Positions 32,680 to 41,303 of a stretch of 64,000 nt of DNA are shown here, in pieces. Position 1 is the stretch's first letter. Each line of letters opens with the position of its first letter. Below the pieces are notes generated by a model. That model searched no databases. It was given only the letters and a program-made list of their open reading frames with translations, and was not told the DNA's origin. The DNA lies in NCBI RefSeq assembly GCF_005144585.1, contig NZ_SSMQ01000015.1:62001-126000 (forward strand), read 5' to 3'. Source of the stretch: Polyangium fumosum (GTDB taxonomy: Bacteria > Myxococcota_A > Polyangia > Polyangiales > Polyangiaceae). The position numbers and the translations under genes were made by a program.

Positions 32680-33351
32680 ATGCTCCCCCTCCCCTTGCCA
32701 TTCCCGCGCGTAAAGATTTGCTGCATCGCCTCCGAGGAAGAGGCGTGGATGGCCATTCGCGCGGGCGCCTCTGCCCTCGGCCTCGTCGGTCCGGTCCCGA
32801 GCGGGCCGGGCGCGATCACCGAGGAGCAGATCACGGCCATCGCCACGCGCGTCCCGCCCGGCGTCGCCACCTTCCTCCTCACGAGCCACCAGGACGCCGG
32901 CGCCATCATCGAGCAGCAGAAGCGCTGCCGCACGAGCGTCGTGCAGATCCTCGATCGGCTGGTCTCGGGCACGTACGAGGAGCTGCGCGCGGCCATGCCC
33001 GGCATCGGCATCGTCCAGGCCGTGCACGTGATGGGCGACGAGGCCATCGACGAGGCGATCAGCCTCGAAGGCAAGGTCGACGCGGTCCTGCTCGATTCGG
33101 GCAACCCGAACCTGCCCGTGAAAGAGCTCGGCGGCACCGGGCGCACGCACGATTGGCAGATCAGCGCGCGGCTCTGCGAGCGCGTGCGGCTGCCGGTCTA
33201 CCTCGCGGGCGGGCTCCGATCGGACAACCTCGCGACCGCGATCCGCACCGTGCGGCCCTTCGGCGTGGACCTCTGCAACGGCGTGCGCACGGACGGCAAG
33301 CTCGACCCGGCCAAGCTCGAAGGCTTCTTCGCGGCCCTGCGCGCCGGCTGA
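32680..33351 (+). CDS. trpF: Phosphoribosylanthranilate isomerase
   Basis: A 223-residue TIM-barrel enzyme that converts N-(5-phosphoribosyl)anthranilate in tryptophan synthesis. Family marks are VKICCIAS (normally KICG; the general-base Cys is kept), VDAVLLDSG with the catalytic Asp, GGTGRTHDW and the phosphate-binding AGGLRSDNLA and GVDLCNGVR. It is not next to other trp genes here. The substitution KICC for KICG is uncommon and some members of this broader family may act on other sugar phosphates, so moderate caution is needed. It ends three bases before the convergent CorA-like gene. Confidence 0.8.
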   Translation: MLPLPLPFPRVKICCIASEEEAWMAIRAGASALGLVGPVPSGPGAITEEQITAIATRVPPGVATFLLTSHQDAGAIIEQQKRCRTSVVQILDRLVSGTYEELRAAMPGIGIVQAVHVMGDEAIDEAISLEGKVDAVLLDSGNPNLPVKELGGTGRTHDWQISARLCERVRLPVYLAGGLRSDNLATAIRTVRPFGVDLCNGVRTDGKLDPAKLEGFFAALRAG

Positions 33352-33354
33352 ACG

Positions 33355-35079
33355 TCAGTCGTCGGCGCCCGGGTTCTTGATCCGCCGCACGAGCCCGCGC
33401 ACCGTGTTCATGCCGAGCAGGCGCGTGAACAGGACGAAGCCGACGACGGCCGAGAGCACGGTCAGCCACAAGGGCACGTGGAACAGGAGCTTGCTCCACG
33501 TCGCCCACGCCTCGCTCCCCACGAGATCCCGAAACGCGAAATCGAACGAGGGGAGCGTCTCCCGCTCGAAGATCCCGATCACGAGCCCGACCGGCGTGAG
33601 GACGAGGGTCAAGAACGCGAGCACCTGGTTCAAGAGATCGGCGCGTTTGTCCGAAAGGTACTCGTCGATCTCCGTGATCTCGCCCTTCACCTCCTCGAAG
33701 AGGCCGCCGACGTCGAGCGCGCTGCGCAGGCCGCAGTAGAAGCGGTCGTGCCGCTCCTCCGAGCTGATGTGGCCGAAGCTGAACTTCGCCGTGTACTGCA
33801 AGAGCGCGAGCCTGAGGCGCCCGAAGATGCGGCCGTCGGGGCGGTTCGACATGCTCGCGCATGCCGACGAGAGCTCCAGCAAGAAGAGCCGCTCGTGCTC
33901 GATGAGCACCCACTTGTAGATGTAGCGCTCGAGCATCGTGGACTCGAACTGCGAGAGCAGGCCCTTCGCGTCGATCGGCCAGATCATCCAGGTCACGCCG
34001 ACGGGCGAGAACACGCAGAGCTCGCGCGCCGAGGGCTCCCACATCGCCGGGTGCCCTTCGATGCGGCGATCGGCCGCGGACGGGTCGATCGGCTGATCGC
34101 TGCCGTGCGCGAGCCGCAGCCGATGCCGCGCCGCCGCGTCGGGCAGGCCCTCCGTGTAGATCACGTTCACGCTCATCGGGTTCGGCCAGCTCCCGATCGG
34201 CGCGTCGAGCATCACGTCGGGGATGAAGAGCTTCAGCCAGTGCCGGATCGTCGTGTCCTCGAGCCCGACCTCCTCGCCCATCGCGACGAGCGGGTTCGGC
34301 TTCATCTCGCCGTCCTTGCCTGCCTTCTTGCGCGGCATGCTCTCCGGCAAGAGGTGCGTCATGCCGCGGCGCACCACGGCCGCGTAGAGGTCCTGGAACG
34401 CCGTCAACGTGGGCGACGTCGGCTTGATGCCGACCACGACGAACACGTACCCCGTCTCGATCACGAAGAGCCGCGGCGGCGTGGTGATCTTGCACGGCAT
34501 CCCGCCGTTCTTGTCCTTGCGTGGCTCCTTCGACCCGGGCGCGGCGTCGGGTTTGTCCGCTTCCTGCCTGCCCGCCTCGGCCTCGGGCCTCGCCTTCTTC
34601 GGCGCGCGCTCGAAGATCCACGTCGCGCGTGGATCGAAGAGGTTCGCGAGCTTGCCCGTGGGCTCGTAGGCGCGCAGCAGCCGCCCGTCGCGCACGTGGA
34701 TGTTGAGGTGCGGCAGGAGCGCGGGATCGTCGATCTTCTTCGGCTTGAAATCGCCCCGCGCGAGGAGCTTCCTCTCGTAGGCCTCGAGGTCGAACGAGCC
34801 CTGAAGCCCGTCCGGGTGGCGGTACGAGACCACGAGGTAGAGCGTCGACTTCGGCCCGATCGGAGCTTCCTTCGCCTGCGGCTCCGCGGGCGCCTTGGAC
34901 TCCCTCGGCTCCTTCCGCTCTTTGGGCTCCTTCGATGGCCTTGGGCCCGGCTCGGGCGCGATGGAGGGGGCCGTCGCGCGGGCCGGAACCTCGGCGTCGT
35001 CAGCGGACTTCGTACGTCCTCCGCAGGTAGTCCACGATGTCGGCCGATTCGAACATGTCCACGCCCGTGTTCGGGTCAT
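33355..35079 (-). CDS. CorA-like membrane protein with large cytoplasmic domain; start unclear
   Basis: A protein of up to 574 residues. The end shows a helical segment (EITEIDEYLSDKRADLLNQ) running into two transmembrane helices (about LAFLTLVLTPVGLVIGIF and HVPLWLTVLSAVVGFVLF), as in CorA-type channels, but GIFER replaces the GMN loop. The cytoplasmic part starts at TLYLVVSYRHPDG. Translation start is a problem: between ATG at 35079, which lies inside the upstream gene with 80 bases of overlap, and GTG at 34833 the frame contains no ATG, GTG or TTG, yet codon bias and a charged KEPKERKEP segment suggest coding before 34833. Start within the upstream gene, non-AUG initiation or frameshifting from the GST gene are all open. 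Confidence 0.6.
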   Translation of the reverse strand: MTRTRAWTCSNRPTSWTTCGGRTKSADDAEVPARATAPSIAPEPGPRPSKEPKERKEPRESKAPAEPQAKEAPIGPKSTLYLVVSYRHPDGLQGSFDLEAYERKLLARGDFKPKKIDDPALLPHLNIHVRDGRLLRAYEPTGKLANLFDPRATWIFERAPKKARPEAEAGRQEADKPDAAPGSKEPRKDKNGGMPCKITTPPRLFVIETGYVFVVVGIKPTSPTLTAFQDLYAAVVRRGMTHLLPESMPRKKAGKDGEMKPNPLVAMGEEVGLEDTTIRHWLKLFIPDVMLDAPIGSWPNPMSVNVIYTEGLPDAAARHRLRLAHGSDQPIDPSAADRRIEGHPAMWEPSARELCVFSPVGVTWMIWPIDAKGLLSQFESTMLERYIYKWVLIEHERLFLLELSSACASMSNRPDGRIFGRLRLALLQYTAKFSFGHISSEERHDRFYCGLRSALDVGGLFEEVKGEITEIDEYLSDKRADLLNQVLAFLTLVLTPVGLVIGIFERETLPSFDFAFRDLVGSEAWATWSKLLFHVPLWLTVLSAVVGFVLFTRLLGMNTVRGLVRRIKNPGADD

Positions 35080-35698
35080 GGAGGAAGGGCACCTGCATCT
35101 TGCCGGACCGCGCGAGGAATGCCTGGCGGCTCGGGCTGCCCTTCGCCACGTTGTGCAGCCGGTACGGGATCTCCAGCGTGGAGAGCACTTCCCGCGTGAT
35201 GCGGCAGAACGGCGAGGCCTCGAAGCTCCAGAGCTCGAGCGGTTTTTCGGGCGCGCTCGAGGGGCGCGCGAAGCCGCCGAACCCCGGCCGCCACGCCGAC
35301 GCCAGCATCGCCGTCGCGTTCGTGATCGGGCCGAGGCGCAGGGAGATCGGCACCTCGCCGTCGCCGTAGACACGGAAGAGGTAGGCGATGATGTCGTTCG
35401 ACTCGTACATCGCGACGCCCGTGTTCGGATCGACGAGGAAGGGGAACTGGTGCTTGCCGCCGCGTTCCTTGACGATCGGGCGGAAGCGGCTCCCGCCGCG
35501 CGGGCACGGGTAGATCATCGCCTCGAGGTCGAGGATGCTGAGGGCCTCGCGCACCTTGCGGCAGTACGGGCACCCTTCGAACTCGTAAAGCTCCAGCAAT
35601 TTGTCCGGACGCTCGCCGAGGTGTCCGGAACGCAAGCCCCCGCCGAGGCGCGCCAGCGTGGCGGCGAGCGAGGTCACGACGTCGAGGGTTCGATTCAT
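35000..35698 (-). CDS. Tandem glutaredoxin/GST N-terminal domain protein
   Basis: A 232-residue protein with two thioredoxin-fold GST-N domains in tandem. The first (about 35-110) has LYEFEGCPYCRKV with a CPYC redox site and FPFLVDPNTGVAMYES. The second (about 150-230) repeats the pattern with LWSFEASPFCRITR, keeping only the second Cys, and VPFLHDPNTGVDMFES. Related tandem proteins occur in cyanobacteria and chloroplasts. It probably takes part in thiol redox or glutathione-dependent chemistry in the cytoplasm. The ATG at 35698 begins the conserved part. Its 3' end overlaps the probable start of the CorA-like gene. Confidence 0.82.
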   Translation of the reverse strand: MNRTLDVVTSLAATLARLGGGLRSGHLGERPDKLLELYEFEGCPYCRKVREALSILDLEAMIYPCPRGGSRFRPIVKERGGKHQFPFLVDPNTGVAMYESNDIIAYLFRVYGDGEVPISLRLGPITNATAMLASAWRPGFGGFARPSSAPEKPLELWSFEASPFCRITREVLSTLEIPYRLHNVAKGSPSRQAFLARSGKMQVPFLHDPNTGVDMFESADIVDYLRRTYEVR

Positions 35699-35772
35699 GG
35701 ACTCCTGGTTACGTGATTCCGGGGCAGAATTGAAGTGCCGAGGGCGCATGCGCGGTCCAAGCTGCGGGCGCC

Positions 35773-38016
35773 GTGCGCTCTGCGAAACGACCGACGACCC
35801 TCCTGCTCCTGCCCTCCCTGCTCGTATCCATGGCCTGCACTGGAAACCCCCCTCCGCCCGCCGCCCCCCACCCGAACCAGCCCGAAGCCCCGCTCGCGCC
35901 GCCTGCGAGCGCCGCCGCCGCGCCTGCGCCCGCGCGTCGCGCGCCGGACGTGCCCACGCGGCGCGAGGACGTCGTCGAGACGCTGCACGGCAAGGACATC
36001 CACGACCCGTACCGCTGGCTCGAAGACGGCGACAGCGACGAGGTGAAGGCCTGGCAAGCCGCGCAGAACGAGCGCACGGCGAAGGCCTTGTCCTCGCTGC
36101 CGGGCCGCGCGGCGCTCACGCACCGCATCGAGTCGCTCTTGCGGATCGGGTCCGTCGGCACGCCCGCCGTGTACGGCTCGAAGAAAGGCCCAAAAGGCCG
36201 TTATTTCTCGACGCGCCAGGCGCCGTCCGAGGATCAGCCGGTGCTGTACGTGCGCGACGGCGTGGACGGCGCGGATCGCAAGCTCGTCGACCCGAACACG
36301 CGGGGCTCGGACGGGCTCGTCTCGCTCGATTTCTGGGTGCCTTCGCAGGACGGCAAGAAGCTCGCGTACGGGCTTTCGTCGGGCGGCGACGAGCAGAGCA
36401 CGCTCTACGTGATGGACGTCGAGACCGGCAAGGACCTGCCCGAGACCGAGGTCATCCCGCGCGCGCGGTACGCATCGGTCGCGTGGCTGCCCGACGGCAA
36501 ATCGTTTTATTACACGCGGTACCCGAAGAAGGGCGACGTGCCCGCGGGGGAAGAGCATTACCACCGCAAGGTCTACCTCCACCAGCTCGGCCGCTCGTGG
36601 GAGAAGGACCCGCTCGTCTTCGGCGAGGACCGCGCGATGACGGACTCGCCGAGCGTCGCGATCTCGCCGAATGGCCGCTGGCTCGTGGCGAGCGTGCACA
36701 TGGGCTGGAGCCGGGTCGAGGCGTACCTGCTCGATCGAACGGCCGGGCCGAAGGCCACGTTCGTGCCGATCGCGGTGCCGAAGGAGAGCGCGATCTACGA
36801 CGTCGACGTGTACGACGACTTTATGCTCGTCCGGACGAACGACGGCGCGCCGACGTACGAGCTTTATCGTGTCGACCCGAAAAAGCCTGCGCGCGAGCAC
36901 TGGCAGAAGATCCTGCCGGCGACGAAGGACGTCCTGCAGGCGGTGACCTCGATCGGCGGGCAGCTCTTCGCGACGTACATCGTCGACGCGCACTCGGTGG
37001 TGAAGCGCTTCTCGGCGACGGGCGAGCCGAAGGGCGAGATCACGCTGCCGACGATTGGCACGACGGGCGGCGCGAGCGGCGAGTGGGACGGGCACGAGGC
37101 GTTCCTCGGCTTCACCTCGTTCGCGGTGCCGAGCACGGTGCTACGTTTTGATCTGACGACGGAGAAGGTGAACACCTGGGCCGAGATCAAGCCGCCGGTG
37201 GACGCGTCGGAGTTCGTGGTGACGCAGGAGAAGGCGCGATCGAAGGACGGGACGATGGTGCCGTACTTCCTCGTGCACAAGAAGGGCGTGGCGCGGGACG
37301 GCAAGGCGCCGGCGGTGCTGACGGGGTATGGCGGGTTCAACATCGCGCAGATGCCGGCGTTCGCGGGGTCGCGCTACGTGATGCTGGAGCAGGGCGGCGT
37401 GGTGGCGGTGGCGAACCTGCGCGGCGGCGGCGAATACGGCGAGGCGTGGCACCGCGCGGGGATGCTGGGCGCGAAGCAAAATGTGTTCGACGATCTGTAT
37501 GCGGTCGCGGAGGAGCTGATTGCCGATCGGGTGACGTCGTCGGATCGGCTCGCGGTGATGGGCGGCTCGAACGGCGGATTGCTCGTCGGGGCGGCGATCA
37601 CACAGCGGCCGGATCTCTTCCGCGCGGCGGTGTGCGCGGTGCCGCTGCTCGACATGATCCGCTACCACAAGTTCTTGATCGCCAAGCTCTGGATCCCCGA
37701 GTACGGCTCGGCCGAGGACGCGGCGCAATTCGAGTGGCTGCGGGCGTATTCGCCGTATCACAACGTCAAGGCGGGGACGCCCTACCCCGCCGTGCTCTTC
37801 GCGACGGCGGAGGGCGACAGCCGCGTGGATCCGCTGCATGCGCGGAAGATGGCGGCGCTCCTGCAGGCGGAGGCGGGCGGGGACAAGCCGATCTTGTTAC
37901 GTGTCGAGGGGAAGGCCGGGCACGGCGCGGGGAAGCCGATTTCCAAGCGGATCGAGGAGGCGACGGACGTGTATTCGTTCCTCTTCTGGCAGCTCGGGAT
38001 GACGCCGCCGGGCTGA
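35773..38016 (+). CDS. Prolyl oligopeptidase (S9A) lipoprotein
   Basis: A 747-residue S9 family peptidase. A GTG start leads a signal peptide with lipobox SMAC, so it is lipid-anchored in the periplasm or outer membrane. After a Pro/Ala linker comes the propeller domain, starting DPYRWLEDGDSDEVKAW. The catalytic alpha/beta-hydrolase domain has YGGFNIAQMPAF, the nucleophile Ser599 in MGGSNGG, Asp682 in EGDSRVDPLHA and His717 in KAGHGAG. It cleaves short peptides after proline. Export is uncommon for cytosolic POPs but frequent in myxobacteria. Confidence 0.93.
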   Translation: MRSAKRPTTLLLLPSLLVSMACTGNPPPPAAPHPNQPEAPLAPPASAAAAPAPARRAPDVPTRREDVVETLHGKDIHDPYRWLEDGDSDEVKAWQAAQNERTAKALSSLPGRAALTHRIESLLRIGSVGTPAVYGSKKGPKGRYFSTRQAPSEDQPVLYVRDGVDGADRKLVDPNTRGSDGLVSLDFWVPSQDGKKLAYGLSSGGDEQSTLYVMDVETGKDLPETEVIPRARYASVAWLPDGKSFYYTRYPKKGDVPAGEEHYHRKVYLHQLGRSWEKDPLVFGEDRAMTDSPSVAISPNGRWLVASVHMGWSRVEAYLLDRTAGPKATFVPIAVPKESAIYDVDVYDDFMLVRTNDGAPTYELYRVDPKKPAREHWQKILPATKDVLQAVTSIGGQLFATYIVDAHSVVKRFSATGEPKGEITLPTIGTTGGASGEWDGHEAFLGFTSFAVPSTVLRFDLTTEKVNTWAEIKPPVDASEFVVTQEKARSKDGTMVPYFLVHKKGVARDGKAPAVLTGYGGFNIAQMPAFAGSRYVMLEQGGVVAVANLRGGGEYGEAWHRAGMLGAKQNVFDDLYAVAEELIADRVTSSDRLAVMGGSNGGLLVGAAITQRPDLFRAAVCAVPLLDMIRYHKFLIAKLWIPEYGSAEDAAQFEWLRAYSPYHNVKAGTPYPAVLFATAEGDSRVDPLHARKMAALLQAEAGGDKPILLRVEGKAGHGAGKPISKRIEEATDVYSFLFWQLGMTPPG

Positions 38017-38143
38017 CGGTTCCCTGCGGGACGGGGGGGCGGCACCTACATCTCGGTACAACGTAAGTTCACCTTGGTGCGTGGTCGGCGAGGCCCCCGA
38101 GGGGATCGGACCCCGCGGGGGGCGTGGTCGGCGAGGCCCGGAC

Positions 38144-38315
38144 GGGGTCGGATTAGGGCCGGGGTCTCGTCGACCAGGCAGGCGACGGGGTCCGATCAGG
38201 GCGGGGGTCTCGCCGGCGAGGCAGGCGACGGGGTCGGACCAGGACGGGGGTCTCGTCGACCAGGTAGGCGGCGGGATCGGACCAGGGCCGGGGTCTCGGC
38301 GACCAGGCAACGGGC
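38144..38315 (+). repeat. Four 43-bp tandem repeats upstream of the nuclease/AbiEi-fusion gene
   Basis: Four head-to-tail units of 43 bases start at 38144, 38187, 38230 and 38273. The common pattern begins GGGGTCGGA and contains GGGGTCTCGTCGACCAGGCA; copies differ at several positions. A shorter repeat (GTGGTCGGCGAGGCCC) occurs twice just to the left, at about 38082-38140, and a degenerate fifth unit follows to about 38340. The whole stretch 38017-38360 has no protein-like reading frame. It could be a decayed minisatellite, a regulatory region or the scar of an insertion next to the toxin-antitoxin locus. Confidence 0.75.
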
Positions 38316-38360
38316 GGAGTCGGACCTCGCGGGCGGCGTGGTGGTAGAGTGGGCGGGCCG

Positions 38361-40400
38361 ATGGGAACAGGGAAACGCAGGCGGTTCGGAGAGCAGGACC
38401 AGCTTGGGCTGCTGGCGGAGGACCAGTTCTTCACGCGGCTGACCGAGGTCGGCTGGCCCCGCCTGGAGCCGCGGAAGGACCTCGGCGAGGACGTGCTCGT
38501 CCAGATCTACGACGAGGGCGTGTCGACCGGGCTCTCGTTTTACGTGCAGGTGAAGGGCTCCCGGGATGTCGAGCGACGGAAGGGGAAGCGGCAAGCCGAG
38601 GTGATCAAGTACCCGGTGGAGGTGAAGGACCTCGAGCACTGGGAGGTGCAGACGCCGCTGGTGTTGCTGGTCGTGTGGGATGTGGGGACGCAGCAGGGGT
38701 ACTGGGAGACGGTACCGCGGCTCGTCAAGACGCTGGACAAGAAAGGGAAAGGGTGGCGGAAGAAGGGGGAGGTGACGGTGGAGGTGCCGGTCGCCCAGAG
38801 GATGGATGATGTCGGAGTTCATCATCTCAGGCGCGAAGTCGCCAATTATTGGGTGCCTCTTGTCGCTGGGAAAGGACCATTCCGCCTCACGCTCTCCTTT
38901 CCAAAGACGGAGCAGGGCATGGAGATGCTCCGCCGGTTCAAGCATGGGCTGGATCGCGGCGAGCGTATCGTCTTCGAGGGTGAAGCGATTCCGGGCGTCA
39001 TCACGCCTGAATGGCATCAACGGCTGTACGGTGACGATGGGGTCACTCAACAGCTCGTAATCGAACCCAAGGGGAGAGACGAGCTAACTCCACCCGTGAG
39101 CGTCGAGATCCAATCAGGCGCGGGTATTGCTGTCATTCCTTATGTAGAGCTCCTCGCGACGACACGCGGACGTAAGCTGCTACGACTCAGCAACGAGCAT
39201 CAAGAAATTCCGTGGCAATTCGTCGTCTCGACTGATGAGCACGATGAACTTACGCTCAAGTTCACACAGAAGCATTTCGGACGAACTGTACAGGAGGCCA
39301 AGGAGGCCACAGCCTTCCTGCTCGCCGCTTCGAGCCCCGGTGGGCGCATTCGTATACGCGACTTTCGAAGCAAAGAAATCATTTTCCAACGCGAGATCCC
39401 GACTATCCGAGGTTTCTACGACGTCGCGAAGGAACGACAATCGATCCTGGACAAGCTGTCGTTCATCGAGCCATGGATCGAAAAGTTCGGCCCCCTCAAT
39501 CTGCGCGATGGCGTCAGAGATGCCGACGCGAAGGCGATAGGCTTCCTGTATGATATTCGCCGTGACGGGAAGACCCGGCGAGTTACTACGCTCTCAGGCA
39601 CCGTTACGCCCGACTCACGCGAGCTACCTACTGACGTAGACTTCGACATTGTTATTAACGTCAGCAAGTATGATGTAAACTTTTTCGACCTGACCATCCC
39701 TGTGGGGCGGGTCAAGGAAACAGTGCAGGACAAGGCGCGTTTCGTTCCCCACTTCAACCAGGCCATCGCGGAGGCCAAAAAGATCGGGCAACCCGTCCCC
39801 GTGCAGATCGACGACCTGCCCGTTATTGTCGAGTGCCTCGACTGGCCCCCGCCCCACGACCGCCTTTACGACATCGCCTCGATCCAGTCTGGCTACTTCA
39901 CCCTCGCCCAGGCGCTCGAAGCGGGCTTCACCTCCGCTGATCAGCTCCAGATCGAGGAGCGCGTCGAGTCGTACGCCGGTGGCAAGGTCTTCCGCCTCGT
40001 CCAGTTCCCTCCGACGAACGAACACGAAGACCTCGTCGTCACCTGGCTCCTCACCGACAAAAAAGCCGTCTTCTCACACGATACAGCCCTCGCGCTGCAC
40101 GAGCTCTCGGACATCCTCCCCGCCCGCCAGCACATCACGCTCCCGCCTGGATACGAGATGCCCGAAGGGGTCGAGCTCGGCCCACGCGTCGCCGTCTACG
40201 ACGGGGTCGTGGACCCCTCCGAGATCACCTGGATGGGCCCGACCCCGTTCACCAAGCCGCTCCGCACGCTCCGCGATTGTATCGAGAAGCATCTGTCGCC
40301 GGACTTGATCGACCAGGCTATCGAAGATGCCCTCACGCGTGGGCTCATCAGCCGAACCGAAGCGCAGAGCCTTCAGGCGATGCGCGTGAAGTCCGCATGA
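38361..40400 (+). CDS. DUF4365-type nuclease domain fused to an AbiEi-type antitoxin domain
   Basis: A 679-residue three-part protein. Residues 10-165 resemble DUF4365, a PD-(D/E)XK restriction-like fold: AED at 19-21, GEDVLVQI with Asp44, and YVQVKGS with Gln63 and Lys65, so the nuclease motif looks complete. Residues about 180-500 match nothing I recognise, and their DNA is visibly lower in GC with less third-position bias. Residues 505-679 resemble the AbiEi antitoxin family: a winged-helix start (SGYFTLAQALEAGFTSADQL), VFSHDTALALHELSDILPA and HITLPP. The ATG of the AbiEii toxin overlaps its stop as ATGA. AbiEi proteins normally are about 200-280 residues; this fusion may join DNA or RNA cleavage to antitoxin and repressor functions. 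Confidence 0.75.
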   Translation: MGTGKRRRFGEQDQLGLLAEDQFFTRLTEVGWPRLEPRKDLGEDVLVQIYDEGVSTGLSFYVQVKGSRDVERRKGKRQAEVIKYPVEVKDLEHWEVQTPLVLLVVWDVGTQQGYWETVPRLVKTLDKKGKGWRKKGEVTVEVPVAQRMDDVGVHHLRREVANYWVPLVAGKGPFRLTLSFPKTEQGMEMLRRFKHGLDRGERIVFEGEAIPGVITPEWHQRLYGDDGVTQQLVIEPKGRDELTPPVSVEIQSGAGIAVIPYVELLATTRGRKLLRLSNEHQEIPWQFVVSTDEHDELTLKFTQKHFGRTVQEAKEATAFLLAASSPGGRIRIRDFRSKEIIFQREIPTIRGFYDVAKERQSILDKLSFIEPWIEKFGPLNLRDGVRDADAKAIGFLYDIRRDGKTRRVTTLSGTVTPDSRELPTDVDFDIVINVSKYDVNFFDLTIPVGRVKETVQDKARFVPHFNQAIAEAKKIGQPVPVQIDDLPVIVECLDWPPPHDRLYDIASIQSGYFTLAQALEAGFTSADQLQIEERVESYAGGKVFRLVQFPPTNEHEDLVVTWLLTDKKAVFSHDTALALHELSDILPARQHITLPPGYEMPEGVELGPRVAVYDGVVDPSEITWMGPTPFTKPLRTLRDCIEKHLSPDLIDQAIEDALTRGLISRTEAQSLQAMRVKSA

Positions 40401-41296
40401 GCGCAAAGTTCAAGTCCGCGGATGCGTTCAAGCACTCCCTCGAAGCCCGCATCCGCAAGGAAGCTGCAGCGCGAGGCTTCGAGATCCAACCCTTCCGGCA
40501 ACGCTGCATCTTCGACAGGTTCCTCGCGCGCTTGATCGGTCACTTCGGCGAGCGCGCCATCCTGAAGGGAGGCGTCGCCCTCGCGCTCCTCGTTCCACGC
40601 GCGCGCTTCACACGGGACGTCGACCTGACCCTGCACGGCCGCCCCGACAACCTGCTCGACGAGGTGCAGGCCGCAGGACGCATGGATATGGGCGACTTCC
40701 TGGTCTTCGAGGCGCTGCCGCACGCCACGCATCCCACCATCGAGGGGGAGGGCATCGTCTACGAGGGCCTTCGGTTTCAGATCCACACGAGGCTCGTGGG
40801 GAAGCGGTACGGGGATCCGTTTGGCCTCGACGTGGCCTTCGGGGATCACATGCACGTGCCGCCCGAGGTGCGCACCGGCGACGACTTCTTCCACTTCGCC
40901 GGCCTGCCCCCGACCACGATCCGCGCCTACGCCCGCGAGGTGCACCTCGCCGAAAAAGTGCACGCGTACACGCTGCCTCGCCCGCGGGAAAACTCACGCG
41001 TCAAGGACCTCCCCGACATGGCCCTGCTCGCCACGACGGGCCCCTTCGACGGCGCGACGCTCCGGCGCACCCTCGCGGCGACCTTCACGTTCCGCGCCGT
41101 GCATCCCATCCCTGCCGTGTTGCCCGCGCCGCCCCCGAGCTGGAGCGCCCCCTACGCCGACATGGCCCGCGAAAATGCGCTCCCCTGGCCGACGCTCGAA
41201 GCCGTCTTCCACCAAGCACGCGCCTTCCTCGATCCGATCCTCGCCGGCCACGACGGGACCTGGGATCCCGTCGCGTGGACCTGGCGATCGAGCTGA
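40397..41296 (+). CDS. abiEii: AbiEii-type nucleotidyltransferase toxin
   Basis: A 299-residue member of the AbiEii/AbiGii toxin family (DUF1814 nucleotidyltransferases of type IV toxin-antitoxin systems). The nucleotidyltransferase core is intact: ILKGGVALAL (55-64) followed by RFTRDVDLTL with Asp74 and Asp76. The later blocks HLAEKVHAY and SRVKDLPDMALL correspond to the family motifs AEKxxA and RxKDxxD. Such toxins transfer nucleotides, in MenT relatives to tRNA ends, and arrest growth upon phage infection. It starts within the stop codon of the nuclease/AbiEi-fusion gene, so both proteins should be made in fixed ratio. Its own GC and codon use match the host better than the middle of the upstream gene. 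Confidence 0.88.
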   Translation: MSAKFKSADAFKHSLEARIRKEAAARGFEIQPFRQRCIFDRFLARLIGHFGERAILKGGVALALLVPRARFTRDVDLTLHGRPDNLLDEVQAAGRMDMGDFLVFEALPHATHPTIEGEGIVYEGLRFQIHTRLVGKRYGDPFGLDVAFGDHMHVPPEVRTGDDFFHFAGLPPTTIRAYAREVHLAEKVHAYTLPRPRENSRVKDLPDMALLATTGPFDGATLRRTLAATFTFRAVHPIPAVLPAPPPSWSAPYADMARENALPWPTLEAVFHQARAFLDPILAGHDGTWDPVAWTWRSS

Positions 41297-41303
41297 ACGT
41301 CGC

